Part shown: piece by piece, positions 1-5,888 of the stretch
Position numbering within the stretch: position 1 is the stretch's first letter
How the letters are laid out: the number at the start of each line of letters is the position of its first letter
NCBI GenBank assembly: GCA_030616145.1
Contig: JAUWXU010000043.1
Coordinates: 1 to 5,935, forward strand
Reading direction: 5' to 3'
DNA: 5,935 nt
Origin: Candidatus Omnitrophota bacterium
GTDB taxonomy: Bacteria > Omnitrophota > JAUWXU01
Made by a program: the position numbers and the translations under genes
The notes under the pieces: generated by a model
Databases searched by the model: none
What the model was told of the DNA's origin: nothing
Seen by the model: the letters and a program-made list of their open reading frames with translations, nothing else

Positions 1-611
1 CGATTAGAAAAACCGGGGTCGGTCAATAAACATACGCCGGCAGGTGTGGGATAATAATCAATGCCTCTCTGTTCGGCCAGTTTCATCTGCCGGTTTCTTG
101 AACGCCCCTGAATATCCAATAATCCTTCCCTCTTTACCAGACCTTCTATTTCTGGAAAAGTCGGCTCAAGCAACTTAGCTGAAAGAGGCCTTAGTATCCT
201 GCCTTTTAAGCCGGTTACCTTTTCAATCAGATTAAATGCCGCCTTTCGCTGGGACATCGGCCTTTCACCTAATACCTCACCGGTAACCAAAAAAGACGCC
301 CCGGTCTCTTTCATATATTCAGCCGCTTTTTTAAGCATAACTATCCGGCAGTCAAGACAGGGGTTCATATTTTTGCCGTGGCCGTATTCAGGAAACCTGC
401 TAATCCGGATGTGCTGGTCAGTAATATCAAAAACCTTTAATCTCAGCTTAAGTTTATCAGCCACGGGTAATGCCTCATCCCTTGCCAAAAAAACTGATTT
501 AAAATTCACCCCCTCGAGGTCTATTCCCTGCTCTAAGATAAGCTGGCTGGCCAGGATGCTATCCAGCCCACCGGAAAAAAGCACTACTGCCTTAATTCTG
601 TTTGTATCCAC
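1..611 (-). CDS. PP-loop ATPase, MnmA/ThiI-like tRNA thiolase (3' end missing)
   Basis: About 203 residues are present; the C-terminus lies beyond the left edge. The PP-loop SGGLDS at residues 13-18 is the ATP-binding signature of adenylating enzymes such as MnmA, ThiI and TtuA. It is followed by GKNMNPCLDCR at 79-89, TGEVLGERPMSQ at 110-121, LRPLSAKLLEP at 140-150, DIQGRSRNRQM at 166-176 and GVCLLTDPGF at 192-201. These blocks match a MnmA-related family, often annotated as tRNA methyltransferase or thiouridylase, that lacks an N-terminal THUMP domain. The expected role is activating a tRNA uridine for sulfur insertion in the cytoplasm; the exact position modified cannot be told. C85, C88 and C194 could bind an Fe-S cluster (inference). 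The start is GTG: an in-frame TAA lies two codons upstream and a GAGGT RBS sits 5 bases before it. It is last in the gene run, 58 bases after the YiiX-like gene. Confidence 0.85.
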   Translation of the reverse strand, partial: MDTNRIKAVVLFSGGLDSILASQLILEQGIDLEGVNFKSVFLARDEALPVADKLKLRLKVFDITDQHIRISRFPEYGHGKNMNPCLDCRIVMLKKAAEYMKETGASFLVTGEVLGERPMSQRKAAFNLIEKVTGLKGRILRPLSAKLLEPTFPEIEGLVKREGLLDIQGRSRNRQMKLAEQRGIDYYPTPAGVCLLTDPGFSN

Positions 612-616
612 TGATT

Positions 617-621
617 ACCTC
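617..621 (-). promoter_or_regulatory. RBS fixing the GTG start of the PP-loop gene
   Basis: On the minus strand GAGGT lies 5 bases before the GTG at 611. The same stretch contains the in-frame TAA that rules out any longer reading frame, so the non-ATG start is well supported. Confidence 0.7.
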
Positions 622-650
622 AATGGTAAAATTCCACTTCGTTATGCGTA

Positions 651-668
651 TTGCCTGCCGGCAGGCAA
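651..668. repeat. Perfect 18-bp palindrome between two genes
   Basis: TTGCCTGCCGGCAGGCAA equals its own reverse complement. It begins one base after the stop codon of the YiiX-like gene, within the 58-base gap before the PP-loop gene. It would fold into a GC-rich hairpin in the transcript but no U-tract follows, so it is not a standard intrinsic terminator. It may be a dispersed repeat, a transcript-stabilising hairpin or a protein-binding site. Only one full copy occurs in this window. Confidence 0.75.
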
Positions 669-669
669 G

Positions 670-1386
670 CTAATCGGGAAAGCGTCCCCCATTTCCTTTT
701 GTTAAGCTGCCATATACATGAACGATGGTTAAGGCCGGGGAACGTGAAATGACTCCAGGATTGATACCCGGCCTATCTTCAGGAATAGGAACATTTAATT
801 CTAAAAAATATTCCCTCCAGACAGAAAAGGTATTTCCTGTATCCGGATCCTTAAACGTCATCGGTTGTAGTTTGAATACCGGTTTACCATTATTGGACCG
901 TAAAAAAATTTCATAAATAAGCTCCGAACAATAGTAGTTGTCATTGCTACAATTAAATACTTTATCGTAGGGCCTTCCATCCAAGGTAAAGGCCTGTTCA
1001 AGCGCAACAGGTGTAAGATGGCGATATTCCTGTTTTAAACGTCCGACCGCCACTTTTGGCCGATATTTTGCGTCAAGGCTACGGTTGAGAAAAACATCCA
1101 ACGGGGTAAGGCCTACGCCAGTCAACAGGGCCTCGATCACAATAAAATTACCATCATTATCTTTGGCAACAATTCCAACATGTGAAAGACTTGTTCCTTG
1201 ATATCCTGTTGTAACCTTTTCAATCGCATCACAAAATGGGCCGCAATCAAGATCCTGAAAAAGCAAATCACCCGGCTGAAGTACAGAATCATTGCCTCCT
1301 CGAAAATAACCCTGGCTGAACGTAACGACCAACGCGCCGATAATAAGTAACAATATCAATATCAGTTTGAAATATCGGAAAGACAT
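670..1386 (-). CDS. YiiX/YebB-like permuted NlpC/P60 cysteine hydrolase, exported
   Basis: A 238-residue protein with a hydrophobic N-terminal segment (residues 7-23, after RYFK) that is a signal peptide or membrane anchor; there is no lipobox. The rest fits the YiiX family (permuted papain-like fold, Peptidase_C92/DUF830): LQPGDLLFQDLDCG at 36-49, SHVGIV at 68-73, VIEAL at 83-87, GRPYDKVFNCSNDNYYCSELIY at 137-158. The order His69, Glu85, then Cys153 in the YCSEL motif is the circularly permuted catalytic arrangement, with Cys last. Family members are thought to cut amide or ester bonds in cell-wall peptides or lipids; the substrate here is unknown, and the site would be periplasmic. The ATG overlaps the end of apbE by 25 bases with GAGGG only 3 bases upstream, so translational coupling is likely. 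It is the only nearby start that keeps the full signal segment. Confidence 0.85.
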   Translation of the reverse strand: MSFRYFKLILILLLIIGALVVTFSQGYFRGGNDSVLQPGDLLFQDLDCGPFCDAIEKVTTGYQGTSLSHVGIVAKDNDGNFIVIEALLTGVGLTPLDVFLNRSLDAKYRPKVAVGRLKQEYRHLTPVALEQAFTLDGRPYDKVFNCSNDNYYCSELIYEIFLRSNNGKPVFKLQPMTFKDPDTGNTFSVWREYFLELNVPIPEDRPGINPGVISRSPALTIVHVYGSLTKGNGGRFPD

Positions 1387-2378
1387 AGGCCCTCAGAGTA
1401 ACTGGTCAATACTTCACTGCCTTGCTGGCTGATGATTATCGCCTCTGTTTTATCAAGATTGTTTATCAGCTCTAATCCCTCTTTCTTCCCCAGGACGAAA
1501 ATAGCCGTGGCCAGACCATCGGCCTCCAGGCAGGTAGGGGCCAATACAGTTACGCTCAGCAAACCATTCTGAACAGGCCTGCCGGTCCGGGGATCAATCA
1601 GATGGGAAAACTTTCTGCCCTCTGTTATAAAAAAATTCTCGTAGTCACCCGAAGTAGCACAGGCCCTGTCCGTTAGTTTAAAACTAGCTATAACCTGCCC
1701 GGGCCGGCGAGGGTCCTTAATCCCGATAACCCACGGTGCCCGCCTAAGGCCTCTCCCCAGACAATAGAGGTCGCCGCCGGCATCCACAATAGCATTCTCT
1801 ATTCCCTCTTCCCTCAATACCTCAATGGCCTTGTCAACCGCATATCCTTTAGCTATACTACTCAAATCAATCTCCATCCCCGCCTTTTCCAGACCAATCC
1901 TTTTATGCTTTTCATCAACAACGATACTACGATAATTCACCATTGGGAGAATAGCCTCAATCTGTTCAGGTGAAGGCGCCTCTTTTGCAGTATCATCCTT
2001 TCCAAAACCCCAGAGCTCGATAAGCGGGCCAGTGGTTATATCAAATGCGCCGGAGGAGATATTGCTGATTTCAATTGATTTCCTGACGACCTCCAGCAGC
2101 CCATCACTGACTCCGATCATCTGTCCCGGACCTAATCCATTTATCCTGCTCAGTTCGCTGTTACTATTATAGAGACTCATCGATTCATCCACTTCCCTCA
2201 TCCGGCTGAATGCCTTCTCAATAGCCCTATCAACACCGGAGGCCGGCTCAATCCTATCCGCAACCTTGACCCTAATCACAGTCCCCATCATCAATTCAGT
2301 CCGTTCATATAATCCTGTCCTGCCGCAGCCGGATAATACAAAAAGACTTGCAACTAGAATAAAGTAAACATTTCTCAT
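1362..2378 (-). CDS. apbE: FAD:protein FMN transferase, lipoprotein
   Basis: This 338-residue protein is of usual ApbE length. The N-terminus is a lipoprotein signal with lipobox LSGC and lipidated Cys18, placing it outside the cytoplasmic membrane. Family blocks follow in order: MMGTVIRVKV (30-39), DITTGPLIELWGFG (113-126), DLSSIAKGYAVDKA (171-184), AGGD (200-203), ATSGDYENFF (241-250), HLIDPRTGRP (259-268) and EADGLATAIFVLG (285-297). Asp287 and Thr291 have the spacing of the Mg-binding Asp/Thr pair known in the family. The reaction transfers FMN from FAD onto a Thr or Ser of an exported or membrane acceptor, such as Rnf/Nqr subunits or FMN-binding-domain proteins. No such acceptor is encoded in this window. 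It begins 36 bases after queH; the RBS is weak (AAAAAG about 8 bases before ATG). Its end overlaps the next gene. Confidence 0.95.
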   Translation of the reverse strand: MRNVYFILVASLFVLSGCGRTGLYERTELMMGTVIRVKVADRIEPASGVDRAIEKAFSRMREVDESMSLYNSNSELSRINGLGPGQMIGVSDGLLEVVRKSIEISNISSGAFDITTGPLIELWGFGKDDTAKEAPSPEQIEAILPMVNYRSIVVDEKHKRIGLEKAGMEIDLSSIAKGYAVDKAIEVLREEGIENAIVDAGGDLYCLGRGLRRAPWVIGIKDPRRPGQVIASFKLTDRACATSGDYENFFITEGRKFSHLIDPRTGRPVQNGLLSVTVLAPTCLEADGLATAIFVLGKKEGLELINNLDKTEAIIISQQGSEVLTSYSEGLCLSDISN

Positions 2379-2414
2379 ATTTAATTCTTTTTAACTAAAT
2401 AAAACAGCGACCAA

Positions 2415-2990
2415 TTAGCGATTTCCTGAAAATTCTGATTTTTTATGCTGGGTGTAAAGACCGGTCTTCTTGTTTTGCGAAAAGACGCATCCGCAGTAAT
2501 TCTGGTGATAAAGCCCGTATTTTTTAGACAAGGCCATTGCCCTTTCAAAACCTTCCTTTTTTTTAAAATCCCTCTCCAGAAAAAACGGACCGCCTATTTC
2601 TCTACCGATATTATTTATCGTTTTACTATTCTTATGGGGGCTTACAGTCAAGGTGGTAGTAAAACCGTCAAAGCCGTTTTGCCGGGCCAGCTGGCAGGTC
2701 TGGCTCAGCCGCAATCTGAAACAGACTTCACACCTCTTGCCGCCTTCTGGTTCATCCTCCAATCCCTTTACAGGACCAAACCAGTGTTCAACTCTATATT
2801 CACCTACAATCAAGGATAGACCAATCTCCCTGGCAAGTTTTTCTGTTTCTTTTAATCTGTTAAGGTATTCGGACTGAGGATGGATGTTGGGATTGTAAAA
2901 ATATCCGCTTACTGAATTGCCTTCTTCTCGCAACCTTTCTATGGATGCAGTAGCGCAGACCGCACAGCATATGTGCAGTAAAACTTTCAT
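2415..2990 (-). CDS. queH: Epoxyqueuosine reductase QueH
   Basis: A 191-residue protein of the DUF208/QueH family. QueH reduces epoxyqueuosine to queuosine at the tRNA wobble position 34, replacing the unrelated cobalamin-dependent QueG. Motifs, numbered from the chosen ATG: HICCAVC (6-12), YNPNIHPQSEYLNR (32-45), KRCEVCFRLRL (85-95), TTLTVSPHKN (112-121), FFLERDFKKKEGF (136-148) and YCGCVFS (165-171). The cysteines C8, C9, C12, C87, C90, C166 and C168 include those that hold the family's Fe-S cluster and nearby metal. The start at 2990 is preferred because it forms an ATGA overlap with the mutM stop and gives the typical MKVLLHICC beginning. TTG at 3008 or ATG at 2999 would add 6 or 3 residues that the family does not need, and neither has a well-placed RBS. 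The last 20 or so residues are lysine-rich and poorly conserved. Confidence 0.93.
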   Translation of the reverse strand: MKVLLHICCAVCATASIERLREEGNSVSGYFYNPNIHPQSEYLNRLKETEKLAREIGLSLIVGEYRVEHWFGPVKGLEDEPEGGKRCEVCFRLRLSQTCQLARQNGFDGFTTTLTVSPHKNSKTINNIGREIGGPFFLERDFKKKEGFERAMALSKKYGLYHQNYCGCVFSQNKKTGLYTQHKKSEFSGNR

Positions 2991-3793
2991 TTTTGGCATT
3001 TCGGACAAAAACAGGTTGTCCGCCCCTCAATGACTACCTTCTTTAATGGTCTGCCGCAGCAGAGGCAGGCCTGGCCTTTTCGGCCATAAACCTTGAGCCG
3101 GGAATGAAAACTTCCTTTTTTGCCCCGGGCATCTGTATAGGTACTTGTTGAAGAACCCCTGCATTTAACAGCGTCTCGCAAGATCTTTTTTAAGACCGTA
3201 TGCAACCGCTTGATTTCCTGTTTGTTCAATGAACAGGCCTGCCGCCGGGGATCAATCTTTGCCCAAAACAATGCCTCCTGGGAATAGATATTGCCTACCC
3301 CGGCAATAAATGTCTGGTCCATTAAAACTGCCTTGATGTTCTTTTTTTTCTTGTTTATCCCTTGCCTGAACACATCCAGGCTGAAGGCTTGAGACAGGGG
3401 CTCATAGCCGAGCCTGGTAATACCTGAAATCTTTTTCCAGTCATCAACCAGTCTTGCCTCGGTTAACATCCGCCGGCTGTTCAAATTCAAATATTTATTA
3501 TTAGAAAGGAGCAGGTTCAAGCGGTTTTTACTGTCTTTTTCTCCATAAATCAACTGACCGGTCAATCTCAGATGAATTATCAAGAACTTCCGGGAAGACA
3601 AGTGAAAAATAAGATACTTTCCCCTGCGAACTATTCTTCGGAAGGTCTTGCCTTTTAATTCCTGTTTAAACCTTTCAGGGCTGGGCTGTTTAATAATCCG
3701 TGGCTTATTAACTTCGATCTTTTTGATCGACCTGCCCAGAATATATTTTTCCAGGTCCTTTTTAATTGTTTCTACTTCCGGCAGTTCCGGCAC
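2987..3793 (-). CDS. mutM: Formamidopyrimidine-DNA glycosylase (Fpg/MutM)
   Basis: At 268 residues this is full length. The N-terminus MPELPEVETI carries the catalytic Pro2 and Glu3; Lys59 in RGKYLIFHL is the conserved lysine. GVGNIYSQEALF (165-176) lies in the helix-two-turn-helix DNA-binding region, and GSSTSTYTDARGKKGSFH (213-230) is the loop that caps 8-oxoguanine. The C-terminal zinc finger is complete (C243, C246, C263, C266). The enzyme excises oxidised purines and nicks the abasic site in base-excision repair. The strand-intercalating residues are unusual: the usual Met is Leu77, and the usual R-x-F-G is R107-R-M-L. The start is GTG, with GGGAG 6 bases upstream, and gives the required Pro2. 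It follows the flavodoxin gene by 16 bases and shares an ATGA overlap with queH. Confidence 0.95.
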   Translation of the reverse strand: MPELPEVETIKKDLEKYILGRSIKKIEVNKPRIIKQPSPERFKQELKGKTFRRIVRRGKYLIFHLSSRKFLIIHLRLTGQLIYGEKDSKNRLNLLLSNNKYLNLNSRRMLTEARLVDDWKKISGITRLGYEPLSQAFSLDVFRQGINKKKKNIKAVLMDQTFIAGVGNIYSQEALFWAKIDPRRQACSLNKQEIKRLHTVLKKILRDAVKCRGSSTSTYTDARGKKGSFHSRLKVYGRKGQACLCCGRPLKKVVIEGRTTCFCPKCQK

Positions 3794-3809
3794 GAGGCTC
3801 TCCCTTCTC

Positions 3810-4280
3810 TCATAATCTTTTCACTAAGGCGACTACCCTCTGCCCCAGGGTCTTACACTGCCCTTCGACGCGCTTATCAGGAGAACCGATGGAAACAGGA
3901 CCGTAATGGTCGCCTTTAGAATTTCCCTGAATTATCATCCCGTGGATAAGCATGGCCTTCAATATATCGGTTATGGTTGTCTCGTTTCCTCCACCAATGT
4001 TTGCCGCTGAAGAAAAGGCCGCGCCTACCTTACCCTCGAGTTGTCCATGAAAGGTTACGCTATCGCCCAGAAGTTTTTTTATCTCAGCCGCCATGGTTCC
4101 GTAATAGGTTGGTGAGCCGATAATGATGCCGTCGTAGTCAAGCAGTTCTTTGGCTTTGGTTTTTGATACATCCTTCAGCGTTACATCTATCCCCTCTGCC
4201 TTTACGCCAGCCTCAACCAGGGAAGCCATTTTTTTGGTATTGCCGCTCCGAGAATAATAAACTATCAAAATCTTTGCCAT
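3810..4280 (-). CDS. WrbA-like flavodoxin / NAD(P)H:quinone oxidoreductase-type flavoprotein
   Basis: A 156-residue cytoplasmic protein with a flavodoxin-like fold. YYSRSGNTKKMA (8-19) is the FMN phosphate loop; GSPTYYGTMAAEIKK (55-69) and SSAANIGGGNETT (90-102) form the isoalloxazine-contacting loops, the latter typical of WrbA-like proteins; DHYGPV (124-129) is also found in that group. It is shorter than E. coli WrbA (198 residues) and lacks its insertion, so it may be a one- or two-electron carrier or a quinone reductase; substrate and partner are unknown. The ATG has a strong AGGAGGG RBS 5 bases upstream. The 54 bases before it hold two inverted repeats and a TATAAT, so this gene may have its own promoter. 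mutM follows after 16 bases. Confidence 0.88.
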   Translation of the reverse strand: MAKILIVYYSRSGNTKKMASLVEAGVKAEGIDVTLKDVSKTKAKELLDYDGIIIGSPTYYGTMAAEIKKLLGDSVTFHGQLEGKVGAAFSSAANIGGGNETTITDILKAMLIHGMIIQGNSKGDHYGPVSIGSPDKRVEGQCKTLGQRVVALVKRL

Positions 4281-4285
4281 ATCAT

Positions 4286-4292
4286 CCCTCCT
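4286..4292 (-). promoter_or_regulatory. Strong RBS of the flavodoxin gene
   Basis: AGGAGGG on the minus strand, 5 bases before the ATG at 4280. It is among the best ribosome binding sites in the window and directly abuts the inverted repeats upstream, so a protein or RNA fold at those repeats could affect its access. Confidence 0.75.
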
Positions 4293-4293
4293 G

Positions 4294-4324
4294 GTATAAT
4301 CTTCAATTATACTTGATTAATCAA
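4294..4324. promoter_or_regulatory. Two abutting inverted repeats with a -10-like TATAAT
   Basis: Bases 4294-4312 are an inverted repeat with 7-bp arms (GTATAAT / ATTATAC) around 5 bases. Bases 4313-4324 are a perfect 12-bp palindrome, TTGATTAATCAA. Reading toward the flavodoxin gene, TATAAT occupies 4311-4306, within the first repeat and about 26 bases before the ATG. The matching -35 position (4334-4329) reads TAAAGG, a poor match, so a promoter here would be weak or need an activator. The palindrome lies between the -35 and -10, a common operator position. The half-sites TTGAT/ATCAA resemble FNR boxes, but the spacer is 2 bases instead of 4, so I do not call it an FNR site. Confidence 0.45.
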
Positions 4325-4334
4325 ACATCCTTTA

Positions 4335-4940
4335 TTACAAAAACGGATTTTCTCTTCTTTCCTTACCAACAGTAGAACAAGGCCCGTGACCGGGATAAAT
4401 AATTGCCTGATCATTAAGTATAAGGATTTTTTCTTTTATCGATTTAATAATCTCCTTTTCTGAGGCAGCGGGAAAATCTGTCCTTCCAATTCCTCCGCAA
4501 AACAGGATATCACCGGTAAAGATGATATCATCCGTCTTCAGGCATATCCCACCCGGGCTATGGCCGGGAGTATGGATAACCTCCAGACTGATTTCCCCTA
4601 ACTCTATTTTATCTCCGTCTTTTAACAACCGGCTGGCCGCTGGCGAAATATAAGGCGGGCCAAAAAGTGCTGATAAATTCTTGACAGGGTCTGTTAAATA
4701 TTCGGCATCGAGTTCGTGGATGTATATCGGCAGATTAAACTTATCATTTGCGCCGATGTGGTCAATGTGGCCGTGTGTATTTACGATTATTTTCGGCTGG
4801 AGACCCTGTTTATCCAGGCAAGCGATAATCTTTTGATAATCACCGCCGGGATCAATAATTATAGCCTCTTTTGAGCTCTCACAGCCTAGAATATAGCAAT
4901 TAGCCCCCAGCGAACCGGCAACTATAGTTTTTAAAATCAT
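4335..4940 (-). CDS. MBL-fold metallohydrolase, glyoxalase II-like
   Basis: A 201-residue cytoplasmic protein with the full metallo-beta-lactamase metal site: THGHIDHIG (55-63) gives His56, His58, Asp60 and His61; HTPGHSPGG (123-131) gives His127; FTGDILF (141-147) gives Asp144; YPGHGP (182-187) gives His185. GGIGRTDFP (149-157) is typical of the glyoxalase II / YcbL-like branch. The length matches short YcbL-type enzymes without the C-terminal helical domain of classical hydroxyacylglutathione hydrolase. The likely reaction is hydrolysis of a thioester or related ester; persulfide dioxygenases share this fold and cannot be excluded by eye. Its ATG overlaps the upstream stop as ATGA, so it is probably coupled to the CcdA-like gene. 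The RBS is weak, which fits coupling. Confidence 0.88.
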   Translation of the reverse strand: MILKTIVAGSLGANCYILGCESSKEAIIIDPGGDYQKIIACLDKQGLQPKIIVNTHGHIDHIGANDKFNLPIYIHELDAEYLTDPVKNLSALFGPPYISPAASRLLKDGDKIELGEISLEVIHTPGHSPGGICLKTDDIIFTGDILFCGGIGRTDFPAASEKEIIKSIKEKILILNDQAIIYPGHGPCSTVGKERRENPFL

Positions 4941-5596
4941 CTCTGGATAAAAATCCTAATCATCATCCCCGTGCCAAGATACAGCAGTATCAATCCGCAT
5001 GCCCGGGTGAATATTTTGTAAATTAAAGGTTTTTTAAATAAAGCTGAGGAAACCCCGCCGGCCAAAGTCCCGAATAGGATTAAAGGCGAGATAAGCGTCC
5101 CCACACCGAAGGTCAACCCTAAAGACATACCGTGTAAAAAACTCTCAGAGGTAAAAGTAATGTAGGTAAGCAAACCGAGCAGCGGCATACAGGGCAATAT
5201 GCCAATTAAGAATCCCAGCAGGATCATCCCTTTTAACCCCTCCTGGCCGATATGCTTTGATAAAACCTGGCAAATCCGCAAATGAGGAAATTTCCCGATA
5301 AGAATAACCAATCCTGCCAATAAAATAAATCCGGCCGCTAAGATCTGGATAATCAATATTGTCTTGCTCTCGTAAAAATTTCTAACCAAATATTGACCGA
5401 GGGCAGCGCTAATCGAAGCCAATATTGCGTATGGAACTATCCGGGAAATGGAAAAGGCCAGAGTGGCCTTGAGTCCTTCAAGCCAGCCTTTCTGGGTAGC
5501 GGCAATATAGGGAAGCAATACCGGCGCACAAAAGCTCAGGCACGGCCCCCAGCCCATTGCAAGACCCATAACGAATACATTTATATATACCTTCAC
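4937..5596 (-). CDS. CcdA/DsbD-like transmembrane thiol-electron transporter
   Basis: A 219-residue integral membrane protein with about six hydrophobic segments (roughly 5-30, 42-66, 79-101, 121-147, 153-180, 193-215). GWGPCLSFCAP (15-25) in segment 1 and GILPCMP (132-138) in segment 4 place Cys19 and Cys136 where CcdA and the DsbD core keep their redox cysteine pair, each in a (G)xPC setting. The family passes reducing power from cytoplasmic thioredoxin to extracytoplasmic thiols, for cytochrome c maturation or disulfide reduction. The DsbD_2/TauE-SafE-like label is also common for this type. Cys23, four residues after Cys19, is an extra cysteine. The GTG start directly abuts the nfu stop (TAGGTG). 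The RBS is unclear, and ATG at 5569 (residue 10) is an alternative that would shorten segment 1. No thioredoxin-like partner is in the window. Confidence 0.82.
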   Translation of the reverse strand: MKVYINVFVMGLAMGWGPCLSFCAPVLLPYIAATQKGWLEGLKATLAFSISRIVPYAILASISAALGQYLVRNFYESKTILIIQILAAGFILLAGLVILIGKFPHLRICQVLSKHIGQEGLKGMILLGFLIGILPCMPLLGLLTYITFTSESFLHGMSLGLTFGVGTLISPLILFGTLAGGVSSALFKKPLIYKIFTRACGLILLYLGTGMMIRIFIQR

Positions 5597-5821
5597 CTAT
5601 ACCGATTCAACCTTTTTAATCTGAGGAAACCTGGATTTAATGGCCTTTTCAATTAGATCGGTCAAGGTCATCCGGGAAGCCGGACAGCCGGCGCAGCCCC
5701 CCTTTAACCTGACCTTGACTATATTGTCGTCTGTTACTTCAACCAACTCCACATCACCGCCGTGCATAGATAACATCGGCCTTACTTCTTCGGAAAGTAC
5801 CTTTTCAATCTCTTCGCGCAT
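5597..5821 (-). CDS. NifU C-terminal-domain (Nfu) iron-sulfur carrier
   Basis: A 74-residue protein consisting of a single Nfu domain. The features are EVRPMLSMHGGDVELVEV (12-29), the usual R-P-x-L...H-G-G-D block, and GGCAGCPASRMTL (41-53) with Cys43 and Cys46. Two subunits of this family bridge a [4Fe-4S] cluster through such a CxxC and hand it to client proteins. There is no IscU-like N-terminal domain or A-type domain, so it is a carrier rather than a scaffold. The ATG at 5821 is chosen because AGGAGGA lies just upstream; a TTG at 5845 is in frame but would include this RBS in the coding region. Possible clients in the same run are QueH and the PP-loop enzyme (inference). It is the first gene of the run. 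Confidence 0.93.
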   Translation of the reverse strand: MREEIEKVLSEEVRPMLSMHGGDVELVEVTDDNIVKVRLKGGCAGCPASRMTLTDLIEKAIKSRFPQIKKVESV

Positions 5822-5824
5822 ACA

Positions 5825-5831
5825 TCCTCCT
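5825..5831 (-). promoter_or_regulatory. RBS fixing the ATG start of the Nfu gene
   Basis: AGGAGGA on the minus strand ends 3 bases before the ATG at 5821 (4 bases if AGGAGG is taken as the core). It supports the 74-residue form over the longer frame from TTG at 5845. Confidence 0.75.
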
Positions 5832-5857
5832 GACTGGCTAACCAATTAATCTGTGTA

Positions 5858-5888
5858 ATCATACCTTGTTTTATAGAATGCCTGTTAA
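5858..5888 (-). promoter_or_regulatory. Possible promoter for the gene run
   Basis: On the minus strand TTAACA (5888-5883) and TATGAT (5863-5858) are each one mismatch from the sigma-70 boxes, but the spacer is 19 bases, longer than the usual 17. The location, about 37 bases before the first gene, is suitable. Stops occur in all three minus frames of the stretch 5893-5920, so the leader itself is non-coding. Nothing else was recognised in 5822-5935. Confidence 0.3.

Noticed and set aside
651..668. Intrinsic terminator after the YiiX-like gene.
   Set aside because: The hairpin is strong but is followed by TACGCATAACG with no T-rich tract on either strand.
373..916. Plus-strand open frames over the PP-loop and YiiX-like genes, and similar ones at 2445-2877, 4163-4375 and 5393-5849.
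   Set aside because: They lie opposite well-supported minus-strand genes, have no family motifs or convincing RBS, and read as low-complexity antisense translations.
3338..3356. A8 run in mutM forming an in-frame A-AAA-AAG heptamer, like the dnaX frameshift site; a similar run occurs in queH near 2555-2562.
   Set aside because: Both encode ordinary lysine clusters, no stimulatory stem-loop or upstream SD was seen, and a -1 shift would remove essential parts of the proteins. Lysine-rich genes often contain this heptamer.
4313..4324. TTGATTAATCAA as an FNR or CRP box.
   Set aside because: Those sites need TTGAT-N4-ATCAA or similar 14-16 bp spacing; here the spacer is 2 bases, so the half-sites are on the wrong helical phase. 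Kept only as an unassigned palindrome.
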